The notes: generated by a model from the sequence alone, not told the origin. Positions 16,021 through 24,684 are shown, numbered from the stretch's first letter. The stretch is 34,303 nucleotides of DNA from Candidatus Bipolaricaulota bacterium (GCA_014360945.1 JACIWM010000004.1:1-34303), one strand, 5' to 3'. Translations and numbers: made by a program.

Positions 16021-17042
16021 CCCGGCTTTTGGAGGAGAAGATCACGGCCCTGCACGGCGCGGGCGGCCAGGTCATGGAAAAGCTCATCGCTGAGCGCATC
16101 CTTCCCAAATTCAAGTTCCGCGCGGCCGGCCCCATTGGCCTCGATCACCTCGACGACGGGGCCGTGGTGGACCTTCCGCCGGGGAAACTGGTGATCACCA
16201 CCGATAGCCACGTGGTGAAGCCCCTTTTCTTTCCTGGCGGAGACATCGGGAAGCTTGCGGTGACCGGGACGGTGAACGACCTTGTGGTGATGGGCGCGCG
16301 GCCAGTGGCCATGACTTTGGCAGTAGTGGTGGAGGAAGGTTTTCCCCTTTCCGATTTGGAGCGCATCCTGGAATCCGCGGCCCAAGTCCTTTCCAAGCTT
16401 GGCCTCCCTTTGGTCACCGGAGACACCAAAGTGATGGGAAAAGGCGAGCTGGACGGGATCGTCCTCAACACCACGGGAATAGGGGTGGCGGAGAGGCCCA
16501 TTTCCGATGCTGGTCTTAAGGAGGGCGACTGGATCGTGGTCACCGGGCCAGTGGGCGACCATGGCATGGCCATTCTTTGTGCCCGGAACGAGCTTCCCGT
16601 GGAAAGCCCGGTGGGAAGTGACGTAGCCCCGCTTTGGCCGGCCTTAGCTGAGGCTGTTGCTACCGGTGGAATCACGGCCATGAAGGACCCCACCCGCGGC
16701 GGCTTGGCCGCGGCATTGAACGAGATGGCCAGAAAATCCGGGGTGGGAATCGAGGTGGAGGAAGAAAAAATTCCGGTCCGGCCGGAGGTGCGGGGACTGT
16801 GTGAGCTTTTGGGATTGAGTCCTTATGAGCTTGCGTGCGAAGGCCGGGCGGTTTTGGGGGTGCGGGAAGAAAAACTCGAACAGGTTTTGGCCGCCCTTTG
16901 CCGTCATCCCCTCACGGCCCAGGCCCAGGTCATCGGCCGGACGAGCCGAGAATATTCGGGAAAGGTGGTGCTGCGCACCGCCGTGGGCGGAAAAAGGTTT
17001 TTGGAGATGCCCCTGGGCGATCCCGTGCCCAGGATCTGTTAG
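16017..17042 (+). CDS. hypE: Hydrogenase maturation protein HypE (carbamoyl dehydratase)
   Basis: This 341-residue member of the AIR-synthase/PurM fold takes a carbamoyl group from HypF on its C-terminal cysteine and dehydrates it to a cyanide ligand. The C-terminus is DPVPRIC, the hallmark ending. Conserved ATP-binding blocks include LDDGAVVD, FFPGGDIGKLAVTGTVNDL, LVTGDTKVM and MKDPTRGGLAAALNEMA. ATG 16017 overlaps the hypD stop as ATGA and replaces the track's upstream start. It is the last gene of the glycyl-radical/hyp operon. The next gene starts 45 bases on with its own promoter. HypF, which it needs, is not in the window. Confidence 0.95.
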   Translation: MTRLLEEKITALHGAGGQVMEKLIAERILPKFKFRAAGPIGLDHLDDGAVVDLPPGKLVITTDSHVVKPLFFPGGDIGKLAVTGTVNDLVVMGARPVAMTLAVVVEEGFPLSDLERILESAAQVLSKLGLPLVTGDTKVMGKGELDGIVLNTTGIGVAERPISDAGLKEGDWIVVTGPVGDHGMAILCARNELPVESPVGSDVAPLWPALAEAVATGGITAMKDPTRGGLAAALNEMARKSGVGIEVEEEKIPVRPEVRGLCELLGLSPYELACEGRAVLGVREEKLEQVLAALCRHPLTAQAQVIGRTSREYSGKVVLRTAVGGKRFLEMPLGDPVPRIC

Positions 17043-17052
17043 GCCGGGAAAC

Positions 17053-17081
17053 TTCACACGGCCAAGTGCTTGGCCTATAAT
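17053..17081 (+). promoter_or_regulatory. Sigma70-type promoter of the GGDEF sensor gene with palindromic spacer; leaderless
   Basis: TTCACA (17053-17058) and TATAAT (17076-17081) are spaced by 17 bases, and the ATG follows only six bases after the -10. No Shine-Dalgarno sequence is present. The spacer contains GGCCAAG-TG-CTTGGCC (17060-17075), a perfect inverted repeat that fills nearly the whole gap between the two hexamers. It is a candidate operator, though the same sequence could form a six-pair hairpin at the end of the hyp transcript. Confidence 0.75.
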
Positions 17082-17087
17082 TAGAAA

Positions 17088-20000
17088 ATGTCGGCTGAGG
17101 CCATTTTAGACCTGCTCAAGAGAATTGCGGGCGCAGAAAGCGTTGACGAATTCGGGGAAGCGATTCTGCGCTTCGCCATGGCCCAAGTTCCCCAAGCCCA
17201 GGCCGGCTCCATCCTCCTTCTCAACGAGCTCACCAGCCAATACGAGTTCGTGGCCGCCGTGGGTTGGGATCTTGAGAAGCTGCGGGAAATAGCGTTTCCC
17301 AGAGAAAAACTCGTTCAGCATCGCGTTTACGGGGATAAGCCCGCGATCATTCGCGACATTCTTGCGCTGGACCGCGCCATCTGGGGCGAGGAGTTGGTAC
17401 GGAAGCTTGTGGAGCTTGGTCCAGTCGCGGCCACTTTGACCCTCCCTCTTTTTGCCCAAGGGAAGCTCATCGGCTACTTGAACTTGGACCACAAAGAAGA
17501 TCCCGAAGCGTTCTCCCAAGCCGATTTGGAGAGACTCGAAGCTTTCCAGGAGGTCTTCGCCGGTCTTCTTGAGCGGTGTCGCGAGTGCGAGGAGCTCCGG
17601 GAGAGGGAAAGTCTCTTCCGCCTCCTTTTCGAGCGTCTTGCTGATGCTGTGTACATCACGGCCTTTGATGGCACGATCCTCGAGGCCAATCCCGCGGCGG
17701 AGAGGCAAACCGGCTATTCCCGGGAAGAGCTCATCGGAAAGAACATCATAAAGGACATCGCCGCCGAGGAGCCGGCCATGACTTACGAAAAAGCCAACGA
17801 ACTCCTGGCCCGCGGGGAAACAGTGGTATTTGAGGAGAAAAAACGCAGAAAGGACGGAAGCTTTTATTGGACCGAATGCGCGGTGGTGCAGTTCACCTAT
17901 AAAGGCCGGCTGGCCACGCTCTCCGTTAATCGAGACATCACCGAACGCAAAATGCTCGAGGAAGAACTGCGTCGACGCGTGGAAGAGCTCTCCGCCTTGA
18001 ACCAAGCCGTGGCCACAATCACCTCGCAGCTTGAGCGGAAGAAAGTGGTTCAACTTCTGGTGGATCTGGCCAAGAGCTTAAGTGGCGCGGATTATGATAA
18101 CATCGTCCTTTTCGACGAGGAGGGAAATGTCCTGGAGAGCATCGATCCATTGGGGGCGCCCCCGCTTCACCTGCGCATGCGGCCGCGGGGGTTCACGAAC
18201 CTCATCCTCAAGACAGGGAAACCGCTTCTTCTGCGAGAGATCCGTTCGGATGGATCAACTGAGCCGGAGGTGCAAGACGAGCAGGGCCAAATAATCCGAG
18301 CCAACCCGGTTTTGGTGGAGGCTGGAATTCGCTCCCTTGCGGGCTTTCCCTTGCTCATCGGAGGGAAGCCGCGGGGGGTATTTTTCGTGCACAGTCGCCG
18401 ACCGGCCGCGTTGGACCAGGCCTTTCCCATCCTCTCCGTTTTGGTCGGAAACGCCGGGATTGCTCTAGAGAATGCCGAACTCTACGAAAAACTCGCCCAA
18501 GGCGAGGCCTTTTGGCGCACCCTTTTCGAGGAATCCCCCATCTCCCTTTGGCTTGAGGATTTCTCTGAAGTGAAACGGAAGCTTTTTGAGCTTCGGGAAA
18601 AGGGCGTCACTGACCTGCGCCTTTACTTACGTGCTCATCCGGAGATTCTTCAGGAGACTCTAGGCGTTCTCCGCGTTGTTTCCGTAAACAACACAACCCT
18701 CAGGCTGTATGAAGTACGGGACGAGACGGAGCTTCAAGAACACCTGTCCCACCTCATTCCCGAGGAGGTTTTTCCCCTTTGGGAAGAAGAGCTTCTGGCC
18801 ATCTGGGAGGGTCGTACTTACTTCCGTGGCCGCGGGATAAACCGGACCCGCACCGGAAAAATTTTGCACGTCGACCTATCCTGGCGGGTCCTTCCCGGAC
18901 ACGGGGAGGACTATGGCCGCGTCCTCGTCTCCATCCTGGACATTACTCCCCAAGTGGAGGCCGAGGAGGCCCTGCGCCGGGTGAACGAGGCCCTCACCCG
19001 CGTCTCTTCTTCCCTGGATCTTTCCGAAGTGCTTCGGATCCTTTCCACGGAGATCGAAAACTTCGTCCCTTATGATGCGTTGTTTGTGGCCGTGGTGGAC
19101 AAAAAGCGGGGGAAGATCAAGCCCGTTTTCGCCATCGAGGGAGGAAAGGAGATCGCGCTTCCTGAGATTCCGCTGGATCCCAAGGAGAGCACCACGGCCT
19201 GGGTGGCCGTGCGGGGCGAGCCCCTCTTTTTAGAGGACGCGGAGAAAACTCCGCCGCCCGTGCCGTTTAAGCAGGTGGGGAAGCCCACCCGGGCCTGGGC
19301 GGGCATCCCTCTTTTCGCCCGAGGAGAACTTATAGGGATCCTCTCCGTGCAAAGTTTCCAACCCCTGCGGTTTGGGGAGCGGGAACGCACAGCCCTTTTG
19401 GCTTTGGCCTCCGGAGCGGCTGCCGTCCTGCGCAATACCCTTCTTCACGGCGAACTCCAGGCCATGGCCGAGAAGCTTCGAAAGATCGAGGAGGTCTCCC
19501 GCCGCCTGAAGCTCGCCCAGAGGAACGAGGAGCTCTACGAACTCGTCCTGGACGCCGTTCACCAGATCTTCGGTCTGCGCTACGTGGCCATTCTGGTTCC
19601 CCAGGATGAGGCCTTGGTCTTGGTGGCTCACCGCGGCTATCCCCCGGAGCTTTCGAACCTCCGGCTTCCTTTTGCTGAGGGAAAGGGCATCACTGTGGCT
19701 GCGTTTTTGGCGAACCAACCCCTTTACATTTCCGATGTGCGAAATGATCCGCGTTACGTGGGCGGGCTTCCCACCATCGGTTGCGAGCTTGCCATACCGC
19801 TCGCGGTGGGAGACAAGGTTTTTGGCGTGCTGGATGTGGAGCACGATGAAATCGACGGGATCCCTCCGGAGGACCGAGACCTTTTGGGGATCCTGGCCGC
19901 GGAGGTGGCCGTGGCCCTGCTAAGTCTCTCTCGGGAGGAGCGCCTGCAGACGTTCGGAAAGAAGTTGGCTGCTTTGCACGAGCTTTCCTACAGGCTTCAG

Positions 20001-20891
20001 CGCTGTGCAAATGCGGAGGAGGTTTGTCAAACCGCGGCCAAAGGAGCTGAGGAGCTCCTGGGCTTCCCCTATGTGGTGATTGGGCTTAAGAAGGACGAGC
20101 TTCTCGTGCCCGTGGCTGAGGCCGGGATTTTCGCCGGGAAGGCCCGGCCGTTCTCATTGGGGGAGGGGTTAGCGGGGAAGACCTTGCTCAGCGGAAAAAC
20201 TTTCTGGGGGCCGATTTCCCAGTTCCCCGAAGCTCAGCCTGAAGATCCCCGGTTTGCTGCGGTTATTTCCACTCCCATTGGGGAGCGTGGGGTGCTACAG
20301 GTTGTGGAAACGAAACCGGACGCGTTCTCCGAGGAAGACGTGGCCTTGGTGGAGATCCTGGCCCGCCACATCCACGAGGAACTCCGGCGGGTGGAGCTCG
20401 AGGAGGAGCTTCGGGAGCAGGCCATCCGCGATCCCGTGACCGGCCTTTACAACCGGCGTTTCTTGGACGAGGTTTTGCGGCGGGAACTGGCCCGGGCCGA
20501 GCGCTACGGCCACGCCCTTTCCCTCATCCTCATCGACATCGACAACTTCAAGATGATTAACGACCGCTATGGCCACCTTGTGGGCGACGAGGCTTTGCGC
20601 CGGGTGGCCAAGGCCCTCCGGGAAAACATTCGTCGGGTGGACTACATCTTCCGCTGGGGCGGGGATGAGTTCTGCGTGGTCCTTCCGGAGACCAATGGAC
20701 CGGGCGCAAAAGAGGTGGTGCGCCGCTTCCAAACGCCGTTTGGTCCACTGGCCGAAGAGCCCGTAATTCACCTTACTTTGGGCTATGCCTCATGGGATCC
20801 GCGCCAAGGGCCGTTGCCCTCGGTGGAGGAGCTTTTCCGCCGGGCTGACCAGCTCCTTTATGAGATGAAACGGGCTAAGCCCAATCCTTAG
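17088..20891 (+). CDS. Multi-sensor diguanylate cyclase (GAF/PAS array with GGDEF)
   Basis: This 1267-residue protein has no membrane segment and no signal peptide. By eye the order is GAF (5-165), PAS (173-292, with GYSREELIGKNI and RDITERK), GAF (298-465), PAS-like (473-625), GAF (632-785), GAF (800-948), GAF (958-1100) and GGDEF (1110-1263). The output domain has DPVTGLYNRRF, the metal-binding LIDIDNFKMIND, an intact active site GGDEF at 1191-1195 and an inhibitory RxxD at 1182-1185. It should therefore make cyclic di-GMP under product inhibition. The region after GGDEF is a little shorter than usual. Ligands of the GAF and PAS domains are unknown. A promoter ends six bases upstream, implying a leaderless message. 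The 3' end overlaps the convergent hydrolase gene by 17 bases. Confidence 0.92.
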   Translation: MSAEAILDLLKRIAGAESVDEFGEAILRFAMAQVPQAQAGSILLLNELTSQYEFVAAVGWDLEKLREIAFPREKLVQHRVYGDKPAIIRDILALDRAIWGEELVRKLVELGPVAATLTLPLFAQGKLIGYLNLDHKEDPEAFSQADLERLEAFQEVFAGLLERCRECEELRERESLFRLLFERLADAVYITAFDGTILEANPAAERQTGYSREELIGKNIIKDIAAEEPAMTYEKANELLARGETVVFEEKKRRKDGSFYWTECAVVQFTYKGRLATLSVNRDITERKMLEEELRRRVEELSALNQAVATITSQLERKKVVQLLVDLAKSLSGADYDNIVLFDEEGNVLESIDPLGAPPLHLRMRPRGFTNLILKTGKPLLLREIRSDGSTEPEVQDEQGQIIRANPVLVEAGIRSLAGFPLLIGGKPRGVFFVHSRRPAALDQAFPILSVLVGNAGIALENAELYEKLAQGEAFWRTLFEESPISLWLEDFSEVKRKLFELREKGVTDLRLYLRAHPEILQETLGVLRVVSVNNTTLRLYEVRDETELQEHLSHLIPEEVFPLWEEELLAIWEGRTYFRGRGINRTRTGKILHVDLSWRVLPGHGEDYGRVLVSILDITPQVEAEEALRRVNEALTRVSSSLDLSEVLRILSTEIENFVPYDALFVAVVDKKRGKIKPVFAIEGGKEIALPEIPLDPKESTTAWVAVRGEPLFLEDAEKTPPPVPFKQVGKPTRAWAGIPLFARGELIGILSVQSFQPLRFGERERTALLALASGAAAVLRNTLLHGELQAMAEKLRKIEEVSRRLKLAQRNEELYELVLDAVHQIFGLRYVAILVPQDEALVLVAHRGYPPELSNLRLPFAEGKGITVAAFLANQPLYISDVRNDPRYVGGLPTIGCELAIPLAVGDKVFGVLDVEHDEIDGIPPEDRDLLGILAAEVAVALLSLSREERLQTFGKKLAALHELSYRLQRCANAEEVCQTAAKGAEELLGFPYVVIGLKKDELLVPVAEAGIFAGKARPFSLGEGLAGKTLLSGKTFWGPISQFPEAQPEDPRFAAVISTPIGERGVLQVVETKPDAFSEEDVALVEILARHIHEELRRVELEEELREQAIRDPVTGLYNRRFLDEVLRRELARAERYGHALSLILIDIDNFKMINDRYGHLVGDEALRRVAKALRENIRRVDYIFRWGGDEFCVVLPETNGPGAKEVVRRFQTPFGPLAEEPVIHLTLGYASWDPRQGPLPSVEELFRRADQLLYEMKRAKPNP

Positions 20892-21648
20892 CGTCCACGG
20901 TCATCCCATCATTGGCAGCCAGGATTTTTATCCCTAGCTTCTCCGAAGCTTGAGCTGCTAGCTCCCACGGTTTTCCCCGCAGCATGGTCATGCCGAAATG
21001 GGTGAGCACCGCCAAATTCGGCCGCACGGCTTTCACGATCTCCAGGGCTTCGGGAAGGGAAAGGTGGTCGATGTCAGGGTTCCATTCCCGAAGGACAGTG
21101 TTGATCACAAGAAGCTGGCAGCCCTCGTATTTCTCAGGAAGCTCCGGAAAGAACCTCGTGTCCACGATGAACCCCAGCCTTCCTTCCGGGGCCTCGAGGA
21201 TGATCCCGTAGGTCTCCACTTGTCCGTGGTTGTGGCGCACCGGCCGGATTTTCACGCTTCCCACTTCGTAGATTTCCCCTTCCGCCATGATCTCGATACG
21301 TTCCAAAAATGGGCGTACGTAGCGGAGGACCACGGGATCATCGCCTTCCAATGCATCCTGTGGGGCCAGAAGGACGCCGCGGCGTTTGAGCCCGCCGTCG
21401 GCCATGGCCTCGATCATGATGTTCACGTCCGTGGAGTGATCCAAATGCTTGTGGGAGAGGATGATCCCGGAAAGTTCGAGAGGCTCCAAAGGCGGCCGCA
21501 CTTTGCGGCAGCGCAGAAGGGTTCCCGGGCCGGGATCCAAAAGGAGCTGGGTTCCGGAAAGCTCCAGCCAAGTTCCCGCGGAAAAGCGCAATTGACGGGC
21601 GACCACGAACCGCGCGCCTGCAGTACCCAAAAACTTTACGAAGCTCAC
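20875..21648 (-). CDS. Metallo-beta-lactamase-fold hydrolase
   Basis: This 257-residue protein has the metallo-beta-lactamase fold of the RNase Z/PhnP branch. The metal site is SHKHLDH at about residues 65-71, with later ligands in the RHNHGQVETYG segment, VDTRFF and LTHFG. An early LLLDPGPGTLLR strand pair is typical. No exosite or beta-CASP domain is present, so it is probably a small phosphodiesterase or ester hydrolase; the substrate is unknown. The start is GTG 21648, with a perfect TATAAT eight bases upstream and no clear ribosome-binding site, so translation may be leaderless. Its stop lies inside the end of the GGDEF gene. It is divergent from the MFS transporter. Confidence 0.87.
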   Translation of the reverse strand: MSFVKFLGTAGARFVVARQLRFSAGTWLELSGTQLLLDPGPGTLLRCRKVRPPLEPLELSGIILSHKHLDHSTDVNIMIEAMADGGLKRRGVLLAPQDALEGDDPVVLRYVRPFLERIEIMAEGEIYEVGSVKIRPVRHNHGQVETYGIILEAPEGRLGFIVDTRFFPELPEKYEGCQLLVINTVLREWNPDIDHLSLPEALEIVKAVRPNLAVLTHFGMTMLRGKPWELAAQASEKLGIKILAANDGMTVDAKDWA

Positions 21649-21656
21649 AGGGTCCC

Positions 21657-21681
21657 ATTATAGGGGAACCTTGGTGGTTCC
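21657..21681 (-). promoter_or_regulatory. -10 element of the hydrolase gene with adjacent inverted repeat
   Basis: On the minus strand TATAAT occupies 21662-21657, eight bases before the GTG. Directly upstream, GGAACC-TTGGT-GGTTCC (21665-21681) is a perfect six-base inverted repeat that would lie within the -10/-35 spacer. No good -35 is seen at 16-18 bases, which would fit a promoter that depends on, or is blocked by, a protein binding the repeat. Confidence 0.55.
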
Positions 21682-21740
21682 ATGCGAGATCGTGCGAACA
21701 AAGCCTGAGCTGTTGGGCGTTCTTGGGTAAGCTTGGGGCC

Positions 21741-22913
21741 GTGGCCGGCTTTTGGTCTTTGTTTTTTGCCGTGGCCGTGGCCTTGGTGGGCCTGGGCGTG
21801 ATCTCCCCCATCCTCCCCCTCTACATGCAGGAATTCGGGGCAAGCGGCGTGGAGCTCGGCGTGGTGTTTGCCCTCTTTTCCCTGGCTCGCTTCCTTTTGA
21901 GCCCGGTTTTCGGACGCATTTCCGACCGGATGGGCCGAAAACCTTTGATCCTTCTTGGCCTTGGCCTTTACGCCGGGGTTTCCTTGGCCTACTCCATGGC
22001 CCAGGCTCTCTGGCAGGTGGCCATCGTGCGGCTCCTTCAGGGCGCGGCCTCCACCTTGGTCACGCCGTTGGCCCAGGCCTACGTGGCCGACCGAGTCCAG
22101 CCCGGCCGGGAAGGCCGCACTTTAAACCTTTTTTACACCGCGCAATTTGTGGGGATGGGAATCGGCCCGATCCTGGGCGGAAGCCTTGCCGAACATTTCG
22201 GGCTGCGGGCGCCCTTTTGGGCCATGTTCTTCCTCGCCGTCCTGGCTGGATTGAGCGTGGCCTTCCTTGTTCCCAAGGATACGCGACCCTCCCGGCACAC
22301 GAAGGAAGTCCGCTCTTGGCGGGAGATCCTGGCCCAGCCGGAGATCTGGGCCATTGCCGCGTACATGGGCACGCGGGGTTTCTGGCGCCAGGCGTTCAAC
22401 GCGTTCTGGCCCATCCTTGCCGCGGAAAAAGGCCTGGGTGAGACGCTGATCGGCACCGTGCTCACCCTGTATTTCCTCGGGGAAAGCGTGTTTCAGATTA
22501 CTGCGGGATATTTGGCCGACCGCTGGCCGGCGGTTCCCCAGGTCCTCTGGGGCGGGGTGGTGGCGGTGATGCCGCTTTTCCTGATCCCCTTTGTTTCCGG
22601 CGTTTGGCCGGCGGCGGTGCTTTCCGTGGTCATGGGGGTGGCGAGCGCCCTGGGCCGGGGCTCCCTTCTTGTTTTGCGCACGCGGGTTGGCCGCACCCAT
22701 GGCATGGGCGCGGTGGTTGGGGTACAGACCGCGGCCTTTGCCGCCGGGCAGGCCCTGGGTCCGACCCTGGCCGGAGCAGCCCAGAGCTTGGCCGGCCTCA
22801 CCGCTCCCTTCTTCTTGAGCGGCGCGTTGGGCTTGGTTGGAGCATTGGCCGCGGCCGCGGTCCTCGCCCGCACTGGCCAAACACGCCTTCCCGCGAGGAA
22901 ACGGACAGGATAA
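21741..22913 (+). CDS. Major facilitator superfamily transporter
   Basis: This protein of 390 residues has about twelve hydrophobic segments. It carries the MFS signature between helices 2 and 3 (GRISDRMGRKPLILLG) and the motif RLLQGAASTLVTPLAQAYVAD in helices 4-5, followed by NLFYTAQFVGMGIGPILGG. This pattern matches drug-efflux-type (MdtG/TetA-like) carriers. The track opens at TTG 21723; GTG 21741 is preferred because it leads straight into the first helix, but neither has a convincing ribosome-binding site. The substrate is unknown. It is divergent from the hydrolase gene, and the 92 bases between them hold an inverted repeat. The lipoprotein gene follows 64 bases later with its own ribosome-binding site. 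Confidence 0.88.
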   Translation: MAGFWSLFFAVAVALVGLGVISPILPLYMQEFGASGVELGVVFALFSLARFLLSPVFGRISDRMGRKPLILLGLGLYAGVSLAYSMAQALWQVAIVRLLQGAASTLVTPLAQAYVADRVQPGREGRTLNLFYTAQFVGMGIGPILGGSLAEHFGLRAPFWAMFFLAVLAGLSVAFLVPKDTRPSRHTKEVRSWREILAQPEIWAIAAYMGTRGFWRQAFNAFWPILAAEKGLGETLIGTVLTLYFLGESVFQITAGYLADRWPAVPQVLWGGVVAVMPLFLIPFVSGVWPAAVLSVVMGVASALGRGSLLVLRTRVGRTHGMGAVVGVQTAAFAAGQALGPTLAGAAQSLAGLTAPFFLSGALGLVGALAAAAVLARTGQTRLPARKRTG

Positions 22914-22923
22914 GTTCCCGATT

Positions 22924-22951
22924 TTGTGGGCCGGGGCATTGGGGCTACCAT
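22924..22951 (+). promoter_or_regulatory. Candidate promoter of the PKD lipoprotein gene
   Basis: TTGTGG (22924-22929) is followed after 16 bases by TACCAT (22946-22951). The match is moderate. A strong AAAGGAGG ribosome-binding site follows at 22967-22974, four bases before the ATG at 22978, so this gene has a conventional short leader, unlike several neighbours. Confidence 0.45.
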
Positions 22952-22977
22952 AAAGTTTGCGGAACAAAGGAGGGCAC

Positions 22978-23598
22978 ATGTTTCGGCGGCTTTCGGTGAT
23001 CCTTCTTCTGGGCCTGGTTTTGGCGGGCTGCGCGCCGGAGCCCAATCATCCGCCGATCCCGGTGGTCCGGATCAAGCCCACCCAAGGGGAGGCTCCGCTC
23101 TTTGTGCGCGGAAGCGCCCAGGGTTCCTGGGACCCCGATGGGGAGATCCATGTGGTGCGCTGGGATTTCGGCGATGGCGTGGAGAAAGAGGGCTTTGAAG
23201 TGATACACCGTTACGACGAAGAAGGGGATTTTCTCGTCAGGATCGTGGTAGTGGACAACAAAGGTCTTGCCACCGAAGTTTGCGTGCCTGTGCAGGTGGG
23301 CATTTCCTATCCGTTGGACGTTTTGGAATGGCACGTGGAGGAGTATTACGCGGGAACCCGGGTTTACGGGCGGGTCAAGAACATCGGGGATCGTCGAATA
23401 AACCTAGGCCGGGTGGCGGTGCGCTTTTACGATGAGGACTGGAACTTTGTCGAGGAAAATTCCAAGATCCTCGGGGACATCTATCCCGGAATGGAACAAA
23501 TCTTTGAGATCACTAGCCGCCTTCGGCCGGTCTCTCCGGGCGGAGCCCCCCACCACACCATCTACACGGAGGTGATCCACGCCAACGAGGGCTGGTGA
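22978..23598 (+). CDS. Lipoprotein with PKD domain and FxLYD-like domain
   Basis: This 206-residue protein begins with a lipoprotein signal peptide (MFRRLSVILLLGLVLAGC) with lipobox LAGC and lipidated Cys18. Residues about 30-105 form a PKD-type beta sandwich, with GSWDPDG, WDFGDG and HRYDEEGDFLVRIVVVDN as landmarks. Residues about 112-190 resemble the FxLYD fold (GRVKNIGDRRINLGRVAVRFYDEDWNFV). Both folds usually bind partner proteins or polysaccharides on the cell surface. The start at ATG 22978 has AAAGGAGG upstream and gives a good lipoprotein signal; the track start is seven codons longer. No partner is evident; it converges with the PhoU gene across 56 bases that hold only weak hairpins. 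Confidence 0.82.
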   Translation: MFRRLSVILLLGLVLAGCAPEPNHPPIPVVRIKPTQGEAPLFVRGSAQGSWDPDGEIHVVRWDFGDGVEKEGFEVIHRYDEEGDFLVRIVVVDNKGLATEVCVPVQVGISYPLDVLEWHVEEYYAGTRVYGRVKNIGDRRINLGRVAVRFYDEDWNFVEENSKILGDIYPGMEQIFEITSRLRPVSPGGAPHHTIYTEVIHANEGW

Positions 23599-23654
23599 AC
23601 AAAACCCGCAGTGTTTGGTCTTCGGGCCCGAGTTTTAGCGCGGGCTTGGGCGTG

Positions 23655-24671
23655 CTACTCTTGGAACTTGCCCTCTGGCACGGCTGAGCCCCGCAGGACC
23701 GAAATATCGATGGCCGTTTCAGCAATGTTGAACCCGTGCTCGCGGATGCGCAGGACGCTGTCCACAGCGATGGAGAGGGAGAGGGCGTTCTCCGGCTGCT
23801 CTCTTGCTGCGGCCTGAACCCACGGGAGGACTTCCTCCGCCAGACCTTTTTTCTCCAAAAGAGTATTGGCTTGGGCAGGATTGCGCTCCTCGAAAGCCCG
23901 GATGGCCTCGGAGATGACCTCCCAGGATATTTGGGCCATGCTCCTGAGCCTTTCGGAGAAGGCAGTGGTGGGCGGGGAGACCAACGCTAAGGCGGCTCGG
24001 CACACCTTGGCCGCATGGTCCGCCACCCGCTCCAGTTGGTCGGAGACCGACTGGTAGTGCCAAAGCTCCTGGCGGGATCGTCCGATCTCCTCCTCCAAAA
24101 GGAAATCCCGAAGGAGCAAACCGAATTGCCGGGCGACCAGGAGCACCAGCCGGTCCACATCTCCATCCCGCTCGATCACATCCTGGGCCAGCTCTTCATC
24201 ACGGCTTGTAAAGGCCTGAAGGGCATCGGCCCACATGGCCTGGGTTATCCCATAAATGCGACGGATCGTGGCATCCACGGGAAAATCCCGAACGTCAGCG
24301 ACACAACCCAGGGTCACCACGGACTGGGTTTCCCCAAGGATCTCTAACCCCACCAAGGATTGGGCGATCTCCCGGATTGTGCGCCGCTCCTCGGAGCGGA
24401 TCCGTTTTCCGGTGATCTCGATCACCTCATATCCGGCCACATAGTGGGCGATGATGTCCCGCAAAAGCTGCACCGGGGTTTTCCCCTCCATGTCGATGCG
24501 GCTGCGGTTGCGCTCCCGAACGGCCGGAGAAAATAAGAGTAGCCCTCCGGAATAGGTGGGAACGAGGTTTAGCACGGTTCCCTGGCCCACGCCCATCTCC
24601 GTGGCCCACTCCTTGGGCAGGGTAACAAAATATGTCCCGCCTCCGGTTATTTGCACCCTCCTTTGGTACAT
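23655..24671 (-). CDS. phoU: AbrB/SpoVT-PhoU fusion regulator
   Basis: This 338-residue protein joins an N-terminal swapped-hairpin DNA-binding domain to a PhoU helical region. The first 45 residues (RRVQITGGGTYFVTLPKEWATEMGV) match the SpoVT/AbrB/MazE type. Two PhoU-like helical repeats follow from about residue 120, with AQDVIERDGDVDRLV and YQSVSDQLERVADHAAKV as metal-binding landmarks, and the C-terminus holds VDSVLRIREHGFNIAETAID. This architecture is common in archaeal phosphate-uptake regulators and rarer in bacteria. ATG 24671 has GGGAGGGG four bases upstream; the track start nine codons earlier lies in the leader. No pst transporter or phosphate two-component genes are adjacent. A palindrome just upstream could be its own operator. 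Confidence 0.85.
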   Translation of the reverse strand: MYQRRVQITGGGTYFVTLPKEWATEMGVGQGTVLNLVPTYSGGLLLFSPAVRERNRSRIDMEGKTPVQLLRDIIAHYVAGYEVIEITGKRIRSEERRTIREIAQSLVGLEILGETQSVVTLGCVADVRDFPVDATIRRIYGITQAMWADALQAFTSRDEELAQDVIERDGDVDRLVLLVARQFGLLLRDFLLEEEIGRSRQELWHYQSVSDQLERVADHAAKVCRAALALVSPPTTAFSERLRSMAQISWEVISEAIRAFEERNPAQANTLLEKKGLAEEVLPWVQAAAREQPENALSLSIAVDSVLRIREHGFNIAETAIDISVLRGSAVPEGKFQE

Positions 24672-24684
24672 CGCCCCTCCCTTT

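Noticed and set aside
23599-23654. Possible bidirectional terminator between the lipoprotein and phoU genes
   Set aside because: The TCGGGCCCGA palindrome has no room for a loop beyond a three-pair stem, so support is too weak.
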